Source of the DNA: Pleurobrachia bachei | Lineage: Eukaryota > Ctenophora > Tentaculata > Cydippida > Pleurobrachiidae | DNA length: 27,830 nucleotides | NCBI GenBank assembly: GCA_000695325.1 | Contig: AVPN01000607.1 | Coordinates: 4,941-32,770 of the forward strand | Direction: 5' to 3' | Shown here: positions 18,878-27,830 of the stretch, in pieces | Numbering within the stretch: the first letter of the stretch is position 1 | Layout: every line of letters starts with the position of its first letter | Position numbers and translations under genes: made by a program | The notes under the pieces: model-generated | Databases searched by the model: none | Seen by the model: the letters and a program-made list of their open reading frames with translations, nothing else | What the model was told of the DNA's origin: nothing

Positions 18878-20074
18878 GTCTCGAAATGCCAAAATCGATG
18901 AATTGTTAGCAATGAAAGGCACCCAGATTTTAACGTTTTCCCTTGGCAAACGCTGCTAGCCCACGCGCGATGGGATAAGGCAGCGCTTTTCAACGTTTTC
19001 CCTTTAAAAACGATTTTTTGATCCGGTAAAAATATATTTAAAAAGACTCCAAAAAGCACTGCCAAAATGCGGAAAATACGGAACGCGCTAAATAAATTTA
19101 AAAAAACTCTACCACACTGTGCGCGCACTGTTTTCTTAATTTTCAAATTTTCAAAACCTCTTGTCTTTTTTGTAACTCTTTTGGTTGTCAGCACTCACAG
19201 TTTCTCTGATTCTTAGGAGTTTGGGCTAGGGCTTATTAAGGTTAGCGCATGGGTGCGGGTTGGGGAGATAAACTACAGATAAACTTTGATTTAGCTTAAA
19301 CGGTTCATTGGTTTTTCCGTTTTAGTGCAGGCCGCTGGGTACTTTTTGGCAGTGTGCACCTATAATCATACCGTAAAACACCCAGTAGTTATGTCTACCA
19401 AGCATTATCTCGCGCTAAAAGGGCCCTGTTACAAAATACGCTTACTCATTATTTGATCTTATTTACTCCCCGTCCGCGACGATTGTTTTCCAAGTTCCAG
19501 TTCCCATCCGATAATTCCCTAACAAAACCTTGGCAGTTTACACAGTTGTTCACCCAGAGATGTTACTAGGCTAGTATCTCCTACTGTGTACTTTTTAACG
19601 ACTACAGGGTCTGCCAAAGTGTGCACTGAATACTTTCTTTGTTCGCCGGAAAATTCAATTAAAATCACCAGGGCCGGGTTTTAGGAGAGTAGAGAAGAAA
19701 CTTCTCCAGTACATTTTGAAGGAGACATCCACAGCCGTCCCTTGCGTTTTGTCATATTTCCCACGGTCAGAAATCCGCCCCTGATAAGACACTCCAAATT
19801 TAGAACTTCTAGAAGTTACTCGACATGATAATCATAATCTTCAAATTTGATATCTATATCCTAACTGTCACCCCGTTTTAGCTTATGTTATGTAGTGACT
19901 TGTGTTTACAGCCCAGTTATGGAAACTACTGAACGATCTTTAACGAATGGTAAATTAACTTATTCTTTCAGAATACAGTAATCACTACATAAAGGTTGAA
20001 GTATATTGATTAATCTGTAACTAAGAATGATGTATCTATAGTAGTTTTGGCCACCCCTAGCCCCCTCCCAACTA

Positions 20075-23000
20075 CAGGCCCGTAGTTTCTCTGGATCACC
20101 CTAACATCCCCACACAGGCCCGTCGTAGTTTCTCTAGGCCCGTAGTTTCTCTGGATCACCCTAACATCCCCTCCCAAACAGGCCCGTAGTTTCTCTGGAT
20201 CACCCTAACATCCCCTCCCAAACAGGCCCGTAGTTTCTCTGGATCACCCTAACATCCCCTCCCAAACAGGCCCGTAGTTTCTCTGGATCACCCTAACATC
20301 CCCTCCCAAACAGGCCCGTAGTTTCTCTGGATCACCCTAACATCCCCTCCCAAACAGGCCCGTAGTTTCTCTGGATCACCCTAACATCCCCTCCCAAACA
20401 GGCCCGTAGTTTCTCTGGATCACCCTAACATCCCCTCCCAAACAGGCCCGTAGTTTCTCTGGATCACCCTAACATCCCCTCCCAAACAGGCCCGTAGTTT
20501 CTCTGGATCACCCTAACATCCCCTCCCAAACAGGCCCGTAGTTTCTCTGGATCACCCTAACATCCCCTCCCAAACAGGCCCGTAGTTTCTCTGGATCACC
20601 CTAACATCCCCTCCCAAACAGGCCCGTAGTTTCTCTGGATCACCCTAACATCCCCTCCCAAACAGGCCCGTAGTTTCTCTGGATCACCCTAACATCCCCT
20701 CCCAAACAGGCCCGTAGTTTCTCTGGATCACCCTAACATCCCCTCCCAAACAGGCCCGTAGTTTCTCTGGATCACCCTAACATCCCCTCCCAAACAGGCC
20801 CGTAGTTTCTCTGGATCACCCTAACATCCCCTCCCAAACAGGCCCGTAGTTTCTCTGGATCACCCTAACATCCCCTCCCAAACAGGCCCGTAGTTTCTCT
20901 GGATCACCCTAACATCCCCTCCCAAACAGGCCCGTAGTTTCTCTGGATCACCCTAACATCCCCTCCCAAACAGGCCCGTAGTTTCTCTGGATCACCCTAA
21001 CATCCCCTCCCAAACAGGCCCGTAGTTTCTCTGGATCACCCTAACATCCCCTCCCAAACAGGCCCGTAGTTTCTCTGGATCACCCTAACATCCCCTCCCA
21101 AACAGGCCCGTAGTTTCTCTGGATCACCCTAACATCCCCTCCCAAACAGGCCCGTAGTTTCTCTGGATCACCCTAACATCCCCTCCCAAACAGGCCCGTA
21201 GTTTCTCTGGATCACCCTAACATCCCCTCCCAAACAGGCCCGTAGTTTCTCTGGATCACCCTAACATCCCCTCCCAAACAGGCCCGTAGTTTCTCTGGAT
21301 CACCCTAACATCCCCTCCCAAACAGGCCCGTAGTTTCTCTGGATCACCCTAACATCCCCTCCCAAACAGGCCCGTAGTTTCTCTGGATCACCCTAACATC
21401 CCCTCCCAAACAGGCCCGTAGTTTCTCTGGATCACCCTAACATCCCCTCCCAAACAGGCCCGTAGTTTCTCTGGATCACCCTAACATCCCCTCCCAAACA
21501 GGCCCGTAGTTTCTCTGGATCACCCTAACATCCCCTCCCAAACAGGCCCGTAGTTTCTCTGGATCACCCTAACATCCCCTCCCAAACAGGCCCGTAGTTT
21601 CTCTGGATCACCCTAACATCCCCTCCCAAACAGGCCCGTAGTTTCTCTGGATCACCCTAACATCCCCTCCCAAACAGGCCCGTAGTTTCTCTGGATCACC
21701 CTAACATCCCCTCCCAAACAGGCCCGTAGTTTCTCTGGATCACCCTAACATCCCCTCCCAAACAGGCCCGTAGTTTCTCTGGATCACCCTAACATCCCCT
21801 CCCAAACAGGCCCGTAGTTTCTCTGGATCACCCTAACATCCCCTCCCAAACAGGCCCGTAGTTTCTCTGGATCACCCTAACATCCCCTCCCAAACAGGCC
21901 CGTAGTTTCTCTGGATCACCCTAACATCCCCTCCCAAACAGGCCCGTAGTTTCTCTGGATCACCCTAACATCCCCTCCCAAACAGGCCCGTAGTTTCTCT
22001 GGATCACCCTAACATCCCCTCCCAAACAGGCCCGTAGTTTCTCTGGATCACCCTAACATCCCCTCCCAAACAGGCCCGTAGTTTCTCTGGATCACCCTAA
22101 CATCCCCTCCCAAACAGGCCCGTAGTTTCTCTGGATCACCCTAACATCCCCTCCCAAACAGGCCCGTAGTTTCTCTGGATCACCCTAACATCCCCTCCCA
22201 AACAGGCCCGTAGTTTCTCTGGATCACCCTAACATCCCCTCCCAAACAGGCCCGTAGTTTCTCTGGATCACCCTAACATCCCCTCCCAAACAGGCCCGTA
22301 GTTTCTCTGGATCACCCTAACATCCCCTCCCAAACAGGCCCGTAGTTTCTCTGGATCACCCTAACATCCCCTCCCAAACAGGCCCGTAGTTTCTCTGGAT
22401 CACCCTAACATCCCCTCCCAAACAGGCCCGTAGTTTCTCTGGATCACCCTAACATCCCCTCCCAAACAGGCCCGTAGTTTCTCTGGATCACCCTAACATC
22501 CCCTCCCAAACAGGCCCGTAGTTTCTCTGGATCACCCTAACATCCCCTCCCAAACAGGCCCGTAGTTTCTCTGGATCACCCTAACATCCCCTCCCAAACA
22601 GGCCCGTAGTTTCTCTGGATCACCCTAACATCCCCTCCCAAACAGGCCCGTAGTTTCTCTGGATCACCCTAACATCCCCTCCCAAACAGGCCCGTAGTTT
22701 CTCTGGATCACCCTAACATCCCCTCCCAAACAGGCCCGTAGTTTCTCTGGATCACCCTAACATCCCCTCCCAAACAGGCCCGTAGTTTCTCTGGATCACC
22801 CTAACCCCATCCCCTCACAGGCCCGTAGTTTCTCTGGATCACCCTAACATCCCCTCCCAAACAGGCCCGTAGTTTCTCTGGATCACCCTAACCCCATCCC
22901 CTCACAGGCCCGTAGTTTCTCTGGATCACCCTAACCCCATCCCCTCACAGGCCCGTAGTTTCTCTGGATCACCCTAACCCCATCCCCTCACAGGCCCGTA

Positions 23001-23166
23001 GTTTCTCTGGATCACCCTAACCCCATCCCCTCACAGGCCCGTAGTTTCTCTGGATCACCCTAACCCCATCCCCTCACAGGCCCGTAGTTTCTCTGGATCA
23101 CCCTAACCCCATCCCCTCACAGGCCCGTAGTTTCTCTGGATAACCCTAACATCCCCTCCCACACAG
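20075..23166 (+). repeat. 44-bp minisatellite made of 3' splice-site modules (~70 copies)
   Basis: The period is exactly 44 bp over most of the array, with units practically identical from about 20170 to 22800. Units then shift to a 43-bp variant (CCCTAACCCCATCCCCTCACAG). Each unit reads CAG, then GCCCGTAGTTTCTCTGGATC, then ACCCTAAC, then ATCCCCTCCCAAA. The last unit runs straight into merlin exon 23167-23283, which begins with the same GCCCGTAGTTTC. Each unit therefore holds a branch-point-like CCCTAAC, a pyrimidine tract, an AACAG acceptor and the exon's first 20 bases. The true copy number is uncertain because such an array is hard to assemble. Confidence 0.95.
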
Positions 23167-24087
23167 GCCCGTAGTTTCTCTGGATCCTTGGTGCCATGCT
23201 CCCCGTTGTGGCCCTCTCGGGCCAAGAAAACCATTACCGTCCACATTCAGACACTCGATGTTGATATGGAGTTTAGTGTACCGGTAAGAGCTTAATTGTT
23301 ATGACGTATTCTTTACATTTGTGCGGGGTGTGGTGAAGCAGGGTCTATCAAGGCCCCCATTACTGCTACTGTCAACTAAAAGTATGTTCCCCCTCAATTA
23401 ATGTTTGTCAACTAAATGTCTGTTCCCCCTCCAATACTGTTGGTCAACTAAATATCTGACCCCCCCCATTAATGTTTGTCAACTAAATCCCACCCTGTAG
23501 TACCGTGCGACCGGGAAGGAGGTATTCGATAAAGCTGCCAACACCATCGGACTGAGAGAAACATGGTTTTTTGGCCTTCAATTAGCTAATCAAAGTACCC
23601 AGGTCTGTAAATTGCTTTTTCTGAACTCGCATAAATAGCCTCACTCATTCTTGTTAACTTTGAATGAATAACCCTTCAGGGCCCTTCTTCTCATATCATA
23701 TCATGTGGCTAAATTACATTTCTCAGAAATTCTGAGAAATGTAATTCTGAAACTTATTTTCTGAGAAATGTTCCTAATATCACATAATATCATGTGCCGA
23801 AATGTCCCTAACATATCATATATAAAATCATGCTGCAGGCGACATCTACTGAGATGTGGATAGATGAAAGTAAGAGGATAATAGATCAGATAAACCTCCC
23901 ATCGGACAATAAACCTGTCCAATTCTACCTGCTCGTCAAGTTTTACCCGGTCAAGATAAGTGATCTCATCCAGGATATCACTCGACATCTCTTCTACCTT
24001 CAAGTAAAAGATCAGATCTTGTCGAGGATTATATATGCACCCGCCAACGTGTGTGTCATGCTTGCATCCTATGCGCTACAGGCGAAG
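23167..24087 (+). CDS. NF2: Merlin-like FERM protein, first visible exons, copy 1
   Basis: The exons are 23167-23283 (117 nt), 23501-23602 (102 nt) and 23839-24087 (249 nt), all phase 0 at both ends. They encode the FERM F1 lobe (KKTITVHIQTLDVDMEFSV, then GLRETWFFGLQ) and the start of F2 (VKFYPVKISDLIQDITRHL, LASYALQAK). Merlin/ERM proteins link membrane proteins to cortical actin; merlin also feeds the Hippo pathway. YALQAK here and GDYNP and AWYAEH in the next exon favour merlin over ezrin/moesin. No start codon is in frame in the first exon, so the ATG must be in an exon further upstream. Exon 1 begins within the last minisatellite unit. Intron 2 has a 15-bp-arm palindrome (23713-23745). 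Confidence 0.82.
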
Positions 24088-24166
24088 GTAATATGTTACA
24101 GATATTTAGAGTTGGGACCGCGTTATAATTTGCAACGCAGTTCATACTGCCTTGTCCTTATAGTCC

Positions 24167-24243
24167 AGTAAAAGTTCTAAAAAAATAGGCCAAATTTCGG
24201 CATTTCTGCATAAAAGCAAATTCCGGTTGATTTTGGTCAATTC
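24167..24243. other. Junction of the third tandem duplication
   Basis: The short unique stretch between the end of copy 1 homology and the second minisatellite shows no gene. Confidence 0.6.
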
Positions 24244-24634
24244 GGCCCGTAGTTTCTCTGGATCACCCTAACATCCCCTCCCAAACAGGCCCGTAGTTTC
24301 TCTGGATCACCCTAACATCCCCTCCCAAACAGGCCCGTAGTTTCTCTGGATCACCCTAACCCCATCCCCTCACAGGCCCGTAGTTTCTCTGGATCACCCT
24401 AACCCCATCCCCTCACAGGCCCGTAGTTTCTCTGGATCACCCTAACCCCATCCCCTCACAGGCCCGTAGTTTCTCTGGATCACCCTAACCCCATCCCCTC
24501 ACAGGCCCGTAGTTTCTCTGGATCACCCTAACCCCATCCCCTCACAGGCCCGTAGTTTCTCTGGATCACCCTAACCCCATCCCCTCACAGGCCCGTAGTT
24601 TCTCTGGATAACCCTAACATCCCCTCCCACCCAG
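24244..24634 (+). repeat. Second, shorter minisatellite array (about 9-10 units)
   Basis: It has the same 44/43-bp unit as the large array: two 44-bp units, then 43-bp variants, then a last 44-bp-type unit ending at the acceptor of the duplicated merlin exon. It is the 5' part of the duplicated unit. Confidence 0.95.
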
Positions 24635-25555
24635 GCCCGTAGTTTCTCTGGATCCTTGGTGCCATGCTCCCCGTTGTGGCCCTCTCGGGCCAAGAAAACC
24701 ATTACCGTCCACATTCAGACACTCGATGTTGATATGGAGTTTAGTGTACCGGTAAGAGCTTAATTGTTATGACGTATTCTTTACATTTGTGCGGGGTGTG
24801 GTGAAGCAGGGTCTATCAAGGCCCCCATTACTGCTACTGTCAACTAAAAGTATGTTCCCCCTCAATTAATGTTTGTCAACTAAATGTCTGTTCCCCCTCC
24901 AATACTGTTGGTCAACTAAATATCTGACCCCCCCCATTAATGTTTGTCAACTAAATCCCACCCTGTAGTACCGTGCGACCGGGAAGGAGGTATTCGATAA
25001 AGCTGCCAACACCATCGGACTGAGAGAAACATGGTTCTTTGGCCTTCAATTAGCTAATCAAAGTACCCAGGTCTGTAAATTGCTTTTTCTGAACTCGCAT
25101 AAATAGCCTCACTCATTCTTGTTAACTTTGAATGAATAACCCTTCAGGGCCCTTCTTCTCATATCATATCATGTGGCTAAATTACATTTCTCAGAAATTC
25201 TGAGAAATGTAATTCTGAAACTTATTTTCTGAGAAATGTTCCTAATATCACATAATATCATGTGCCGAAATGTCCCTAACATATCATATATAAAATCATG
25301 CTGCAGGCGACATCTACTGAGATGTGGATAGATGAAAGTAAGAGGATAATAGATCAGATAAACCTCCCATCGGACAATAAACCTGTCCAATTCTACCTGC
25401 TCGTCAAGTTTTACCCGGTCAAGATAAGTGATCTCATCCAGGATATCACTCGACATCTCTTCTACCTTCAAGTAAAAGATCAGATCTTGTCGAGGATTAT
25501 ATATGCACCCGCCAACGTGTGTGTCATGCTTGCATCCTATGCGCTACAGGCGAAG
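24635..25555 (+). CDS. NF2: Merlin-like exons 1-3, copy 2
   Basis: The exons are 24635-24751, 24969-25070 and 25307-25555, at a constant offset of 1468 from copy 1. I found one silent coding difference (TTT/TTC in the RETWFF motif), so the duplication or conversion is very recent. All ends are phase 0 and copy 2 can splice to the exon at 26774. If both copies were included, the protein would carry 156 residues twice (two F1 lobes), which would be unusual for a FERM domain. Alternative use, or an assembly duplication, is more likely. Confidence 0.82.
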
Positions 25556-25635
25556 GTAATATGTTACAGATATTTAGAGTTGGGACCGCGTTATAATTTG
25601 CAACGCAGTTCATACTGCCTTGGCCCTTGTCCTTA

Positions 25636-25981
25636 TATATATCCATAAAGACAAGGCATTACGTAAACTTTCTGATTTCTCTCTAGAAAGATATTTTGGA
25701 ATATTTTAATAGCTCGAAATAACGGAGCTTGATAGTGTGTGGCATTTCTAAAGAACAGAGCACCTTGGATCATTTAAATATTGAGATGGTAGCAGGTAGA
25801 TTCCTGAAATCAGAAATGGTATCGTTTTCTCTTTATTCCTTGGAATTTTCATTCATTACTTGATCAGGTCAATGTCATAACTCTCCGAAAAGCACATGCA
25901 CATAATAATACATATACATATTGACATATATTGTGAACCTAGTTGAATATAGATCCGTGCAGGGGATAAAAGTGCTTGTCA

Positions 25982-26021
<40 letters not shown>

Positions 26022-26686
26022 ACTCTCTCTCACACTCTCCCCTCTCTCTCTTTCTCCCTTTCAACACTCCATAATGAAATTACATATATTGGCATACCAA
26101 CGAGAAAGAGACAAAAGGTGAAAATAAAGGGAGATACAGGGAGAGAGAGAGAGTGATCAGCAATAGCAGAGAGAGTGGGGGAAAGGAATCTGTGTTCGAA
26201 GCCAGCTTGTGCAAGTAAATTTGTACAGTTTTCACCATAAGTCTCACTAAGAAAGAGATGGTTACAGCTGGTTCACTGAAAATAATATTGAATGAACATT
26301 GAATTTCATCTCACTATTCATTTTGCCTGCACAGGTGCTTCAGACATATATTACTGCCCTTGTCAGTATGAGTTAGTAAGGGCTAACAGCCAGTATGTTT
26401 GTCCGTCTGTTTGTTTGTTTGTTTGTTGATGTTTATGGGTAATGGATGTGTGTAATCATATCAGTATATCATGTGTATATCATAGTGGGACGGGTGGTAC
26501 CAGGTGGAGAAACAGTTGTGTCTTGTGTGATAGAGGGGAAGAGAAAGGGAGAGAAAGAGATAAATAAAGAGAGAGCGAGAGAAATGGAGAGGGAAAGTGA
26601 TAGGTGCCTATTGAAGTAGACATCAGTTTATTGGCTAAGATTGTTTCTAAAACAACTGTCCATCTTTTCTCTGAAATTTAACATCC

Positions 26687-26750
<64 letters not shown>

Positions 26751-26773
26751 TCTCTATACCATCCCCTCCCTAG
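25636..26773. other. Merlin intron 3
   Basis: This intron of just over 1.1 kb holds (CT)n at about 25985-26018 and 26689-26755, a (GTTT)n run near 26407 and GA-rich runs. No exon was seen. The last CT tract serves as the pyrimidine tract before the acceptor at 26773. Confidence 0.6.
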
Positions 26774-26933
26774 TTTGGTGATTACAACCCCACGAAGCAC
26801 AAGGTCGGACAACTCGGGGATGAACCCTTGATACCCAAAGAGATCATGAAGAAGTATGAGTTACCAAACGAGGGGTGGGAGGAGAACGTGTTGGCGTGGT
26901 ATGCAGAACACAGCCGTGAACCAAACCTAGAAA
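26774..26933 (+). CDS. NF2: Merlin-like exon 4 (FERM F2)
   Basis: It has acceptor CCTCCCTAG and encodes FGDYNPTKHKVGQLGDE, PKEIMKKYELPNEGWEE and NVLAWYAEHSREPNLE, matching the merlin F2 lobe. The donor is ambiguous. AAA|GTAGAA at 26933 (phase 1) joins in frame to an acceptor CAGAG at 27421. The better-looking AAG|GTATTG at 26941 leaves phase 0 and would not fit either acceptor of exon 5. The end of this exon is copied five more times downstream. Confidence 0.75.
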
Positions 26934-27265
26934 GTAGAAAGGTATTGTTTTGTTGGGGGGAGGGTTGAACAATTCTAGAAAGGTAGGTATGCGGGACACA
27001 GCCGTGAACCAAACCTAGAAAGGTAGGTGCATGCGGAACACAGCCGTGAACCAAACTTGGAAAGGTATTGTTTTGTTGGGGGTGGAAGGGTAGGTACATG
27101 TGGAACACAGCCGTGAACCAAACCTAGAAAGTAGAAAGGTATTGTTTTGTTGGGGGGAGGGTTGAACAATTCTAGAAAGGTAGGTATGCGGGACACAGCC
27201 GTGAACCAAACCTAGAAAGGTAGGTGCATGCGGAACACAGCCGTGAACCAAACTTGGAAAGGTAG
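26905..27265 (+). repeat. Array of exon-end / 5' splice-site repeats
   Basis: CAGCCGTGAACCAAAC followed by CTAGAAAG or TTGGAAAG starts at 26911, 26999, 27041, 27108, 27196 and 27238 (spacings 88, 42, 67, 88, 42), so a unit of about 197 bp is itself doubled. Most copies end in GAAAG|GTAGGT or GAAAG|GTATTG, good donor sequences. The first copy is the true exon end and has an altered donor (GAAAGTAGAAAGG). Confidence 0.9.
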
Positions 27266-27419
27266 GTGGTGTTGCTTTTTATTTATTAAATAACTATCGG
27301 GGGAAGTAATAAGAATATTATACAGTATAGGGACATGGGGAGTATATATTTAACCTTTCCAATATATAAGTATTCAAAACCATATTTGACAGAGAGATTT
27401 ATAATTGCTCCCGCTACAG

Positions 27420-27504
27420 AGATAAAGAATGGGCGGAGTTGCAGTATTTAGAGGTCGCCCAAAATAGCCTCTCTATGTTTGGAATGAACTACTTCTTGAT
27501 CCAG
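27420..27504 (+). CDS. NF2: Merlin-like exon 5 (end of FERM F2)
   Basis: The acceptor CCGCTACAG and donor GTACTG bound 85 nt that encode DKEWAELQYLEVAQNSL and MFGMNYFLIQ. This corresponds to the merlin EYLKIAQ..MYGVNYF segment at the F2/F3 border. It ends at phase 0. The rest of the gene lies beyond the right edge. Starting at 27420 it needs a phase-2 donor; starting at 27422 (CAGAG) it needs phase 1. Confidence 0.78.
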
Positions 27505-27630
27505 GTACTGTACTCAATACAATATAACTTGATCTGTGAAGAACAGGAACTTCGATTTCATGTCACACCCACCAATACCATTGGTGTGAATAATCTAACT
27601 ATGTGAAACCCTAATGTGACACCCTATCAT

Positions 27631-27713
27631 CAGTGTGACGACGTGATTCGTCAGTGTGACGACATGATCCGTCAATGTGACGACGTGAACCGTCAATGTG
27701 ACGACGTGCTTCG
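27631..27713. repeat. 21-bp tandem repeat, four copies
   Basis: The units are CA(G/A)TGTGACGACGTGATTCGT and close variants, in a merlin intron. Confidence 0.9.
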
Positions 27714-27734
27714 AAGGATCACATCACATAGCTA

Positions 27735-27830
27735 GCACCATAGAGGGAGAAAGAGAAAAGGGAGAGAGAGAAAGCAGAGACAGAGAGATCAGATTGGGGC
27801 AGAGAGAGAGAGAGAGAGAGAGAGAGTGAG
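27735..27830. repeat. GA-rich microsatellite at window end
   Basis: GAGA-rich low complexity ends in (GA)n at about 27798-27826. Confidence 0.85.

Larger units (their letters stand above)
18185..20074. other. Intergenic region with short repeats
   Basis: No gene could be supported. A 49-bp repeat occurs twice in tandem (18731-18779, 18780-18828), a 15-16-bp repeat AAATCGCCAACTTTA twice (18576-18608), and CCCTAA-rich telomere-like sequence at 18830-18877. An inverted match (ATCTGGGTGCCT near 18622, AGGCACCCAGAT near 18917) and two AACGTTTTCCCTT copies (about 18931 and 18989) suggest an old repeat. The minus-strand frame at 18871-19194 is a translation of these repeats. Upstream exon(s) and promoter of the merlin gene may lie at the right end. 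Confidence 0.5.

Noticed and set aside
18871-19194. 107-aa minus-strand open frame
   Set aside because: It translates short direct repeats (GKTLKS twice), has no recognisable domain and lies in a repeat patch.
19919-19949. Candidate merlin first exon (ATGGAAACTACTGAACG, donor GTAAAT)
   Set aside because: It ends at phase 1 and joining it to the exon at 23167 gives an immediate stop (GGC CCG TAG), so it is not supported.
20075-23166. CRISPR array
   Set aside because: The units are contiguous with no variable spacers, and the context is a eukaryotic gene.
20075-23166. Telomere-type array because of CCCTAAC in each unit
   Set aside because: CCCTAAC is only 7 of 44 bases and fits a splicing branch point in position. 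There is no run of telomere repeats.
23701-25471. Two identical 100-aa minus-strand frames
   Set aside because: They are antisense shadows of merlin exon 3, which has correct splice sites and FERM homology on the plus strand.
26782-27251. Three minus-strand open frames with repeated VHGCVPH-like words
   Set aside because: They are the reverse translation of the exon-end repeat array on the plus strand.

Overview
This is a eukaryotic, animal nuclear window. The genes are split by short GT-AG introns, and two of the five are orthologues of animal cell-biology genes (VPS13D, merlin/NF2). A METTL25-family gene, PSTK, rhodopsin-family GPCR exons and CR1/jockey-like non-LTR retrotransposon fragments are also present. 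Splice phases were checked by hand and join correctly almost everywhere. The species cannot be fixed from the sequence; an invertebrate or early-branching metazoan is my inference.

Layout. On the minus strand, METTL25-like (18184-16850), PSTK (16754-15939) and VPS13D (start 15814) lie head to tail with gaps of 95 and 124 bp. VPS13D then runs leftwards through twelve exons (15814-11705), continues in three-exon cassettes at 6593-5361 and 2725-1439, and leaves the window on the left. About 811 codons of a normally >4,000-residue lipid-transfer protein are visible. A rhodopsin-family GPCR (8033-9698) lies antisense inside a VPS13D intron, with a second copy of its last three exons (10478-11557). 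On the plus strand to the right is a merlin-like FERM gene (exons from 23167 to 27504), preceded by a 3.1-kb, 44-bp-period minisatellite.

Three separate tandem duplications shape the window: (1) a ~3.8-kb unit with a LINE fragment plus VPS13D exons 13-15; (2) a ~2-kb unit with GPCR exons 3-5 plus VPS13D exon 12 and part of exon 11; (3) a unit with minisatellite plus merlin exons 1-3. In (1) and (2) the VPS13D copies differ only at synonymous sites (27 synonymous and 0 amino-acid changes in the 172-codon cassette, 7 and 0 in exon 12). Both copies have therefore been under strong constraint. They may be real duplicated or alternative exons, or divergent haplotypes placed in tandem by the assembly; read depth would decide.

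The most striking structure is in the merlin gene. The 44-bp minisatellite is a complete 3' splice-site module (branch-point-like CCTAAC, pyrimidine tract, CAG, then the first 20 bases of the exon) repeated about 70 times just before the real exon. A second array further on repeats the end of another merlin exon with its 5' splice site six times.
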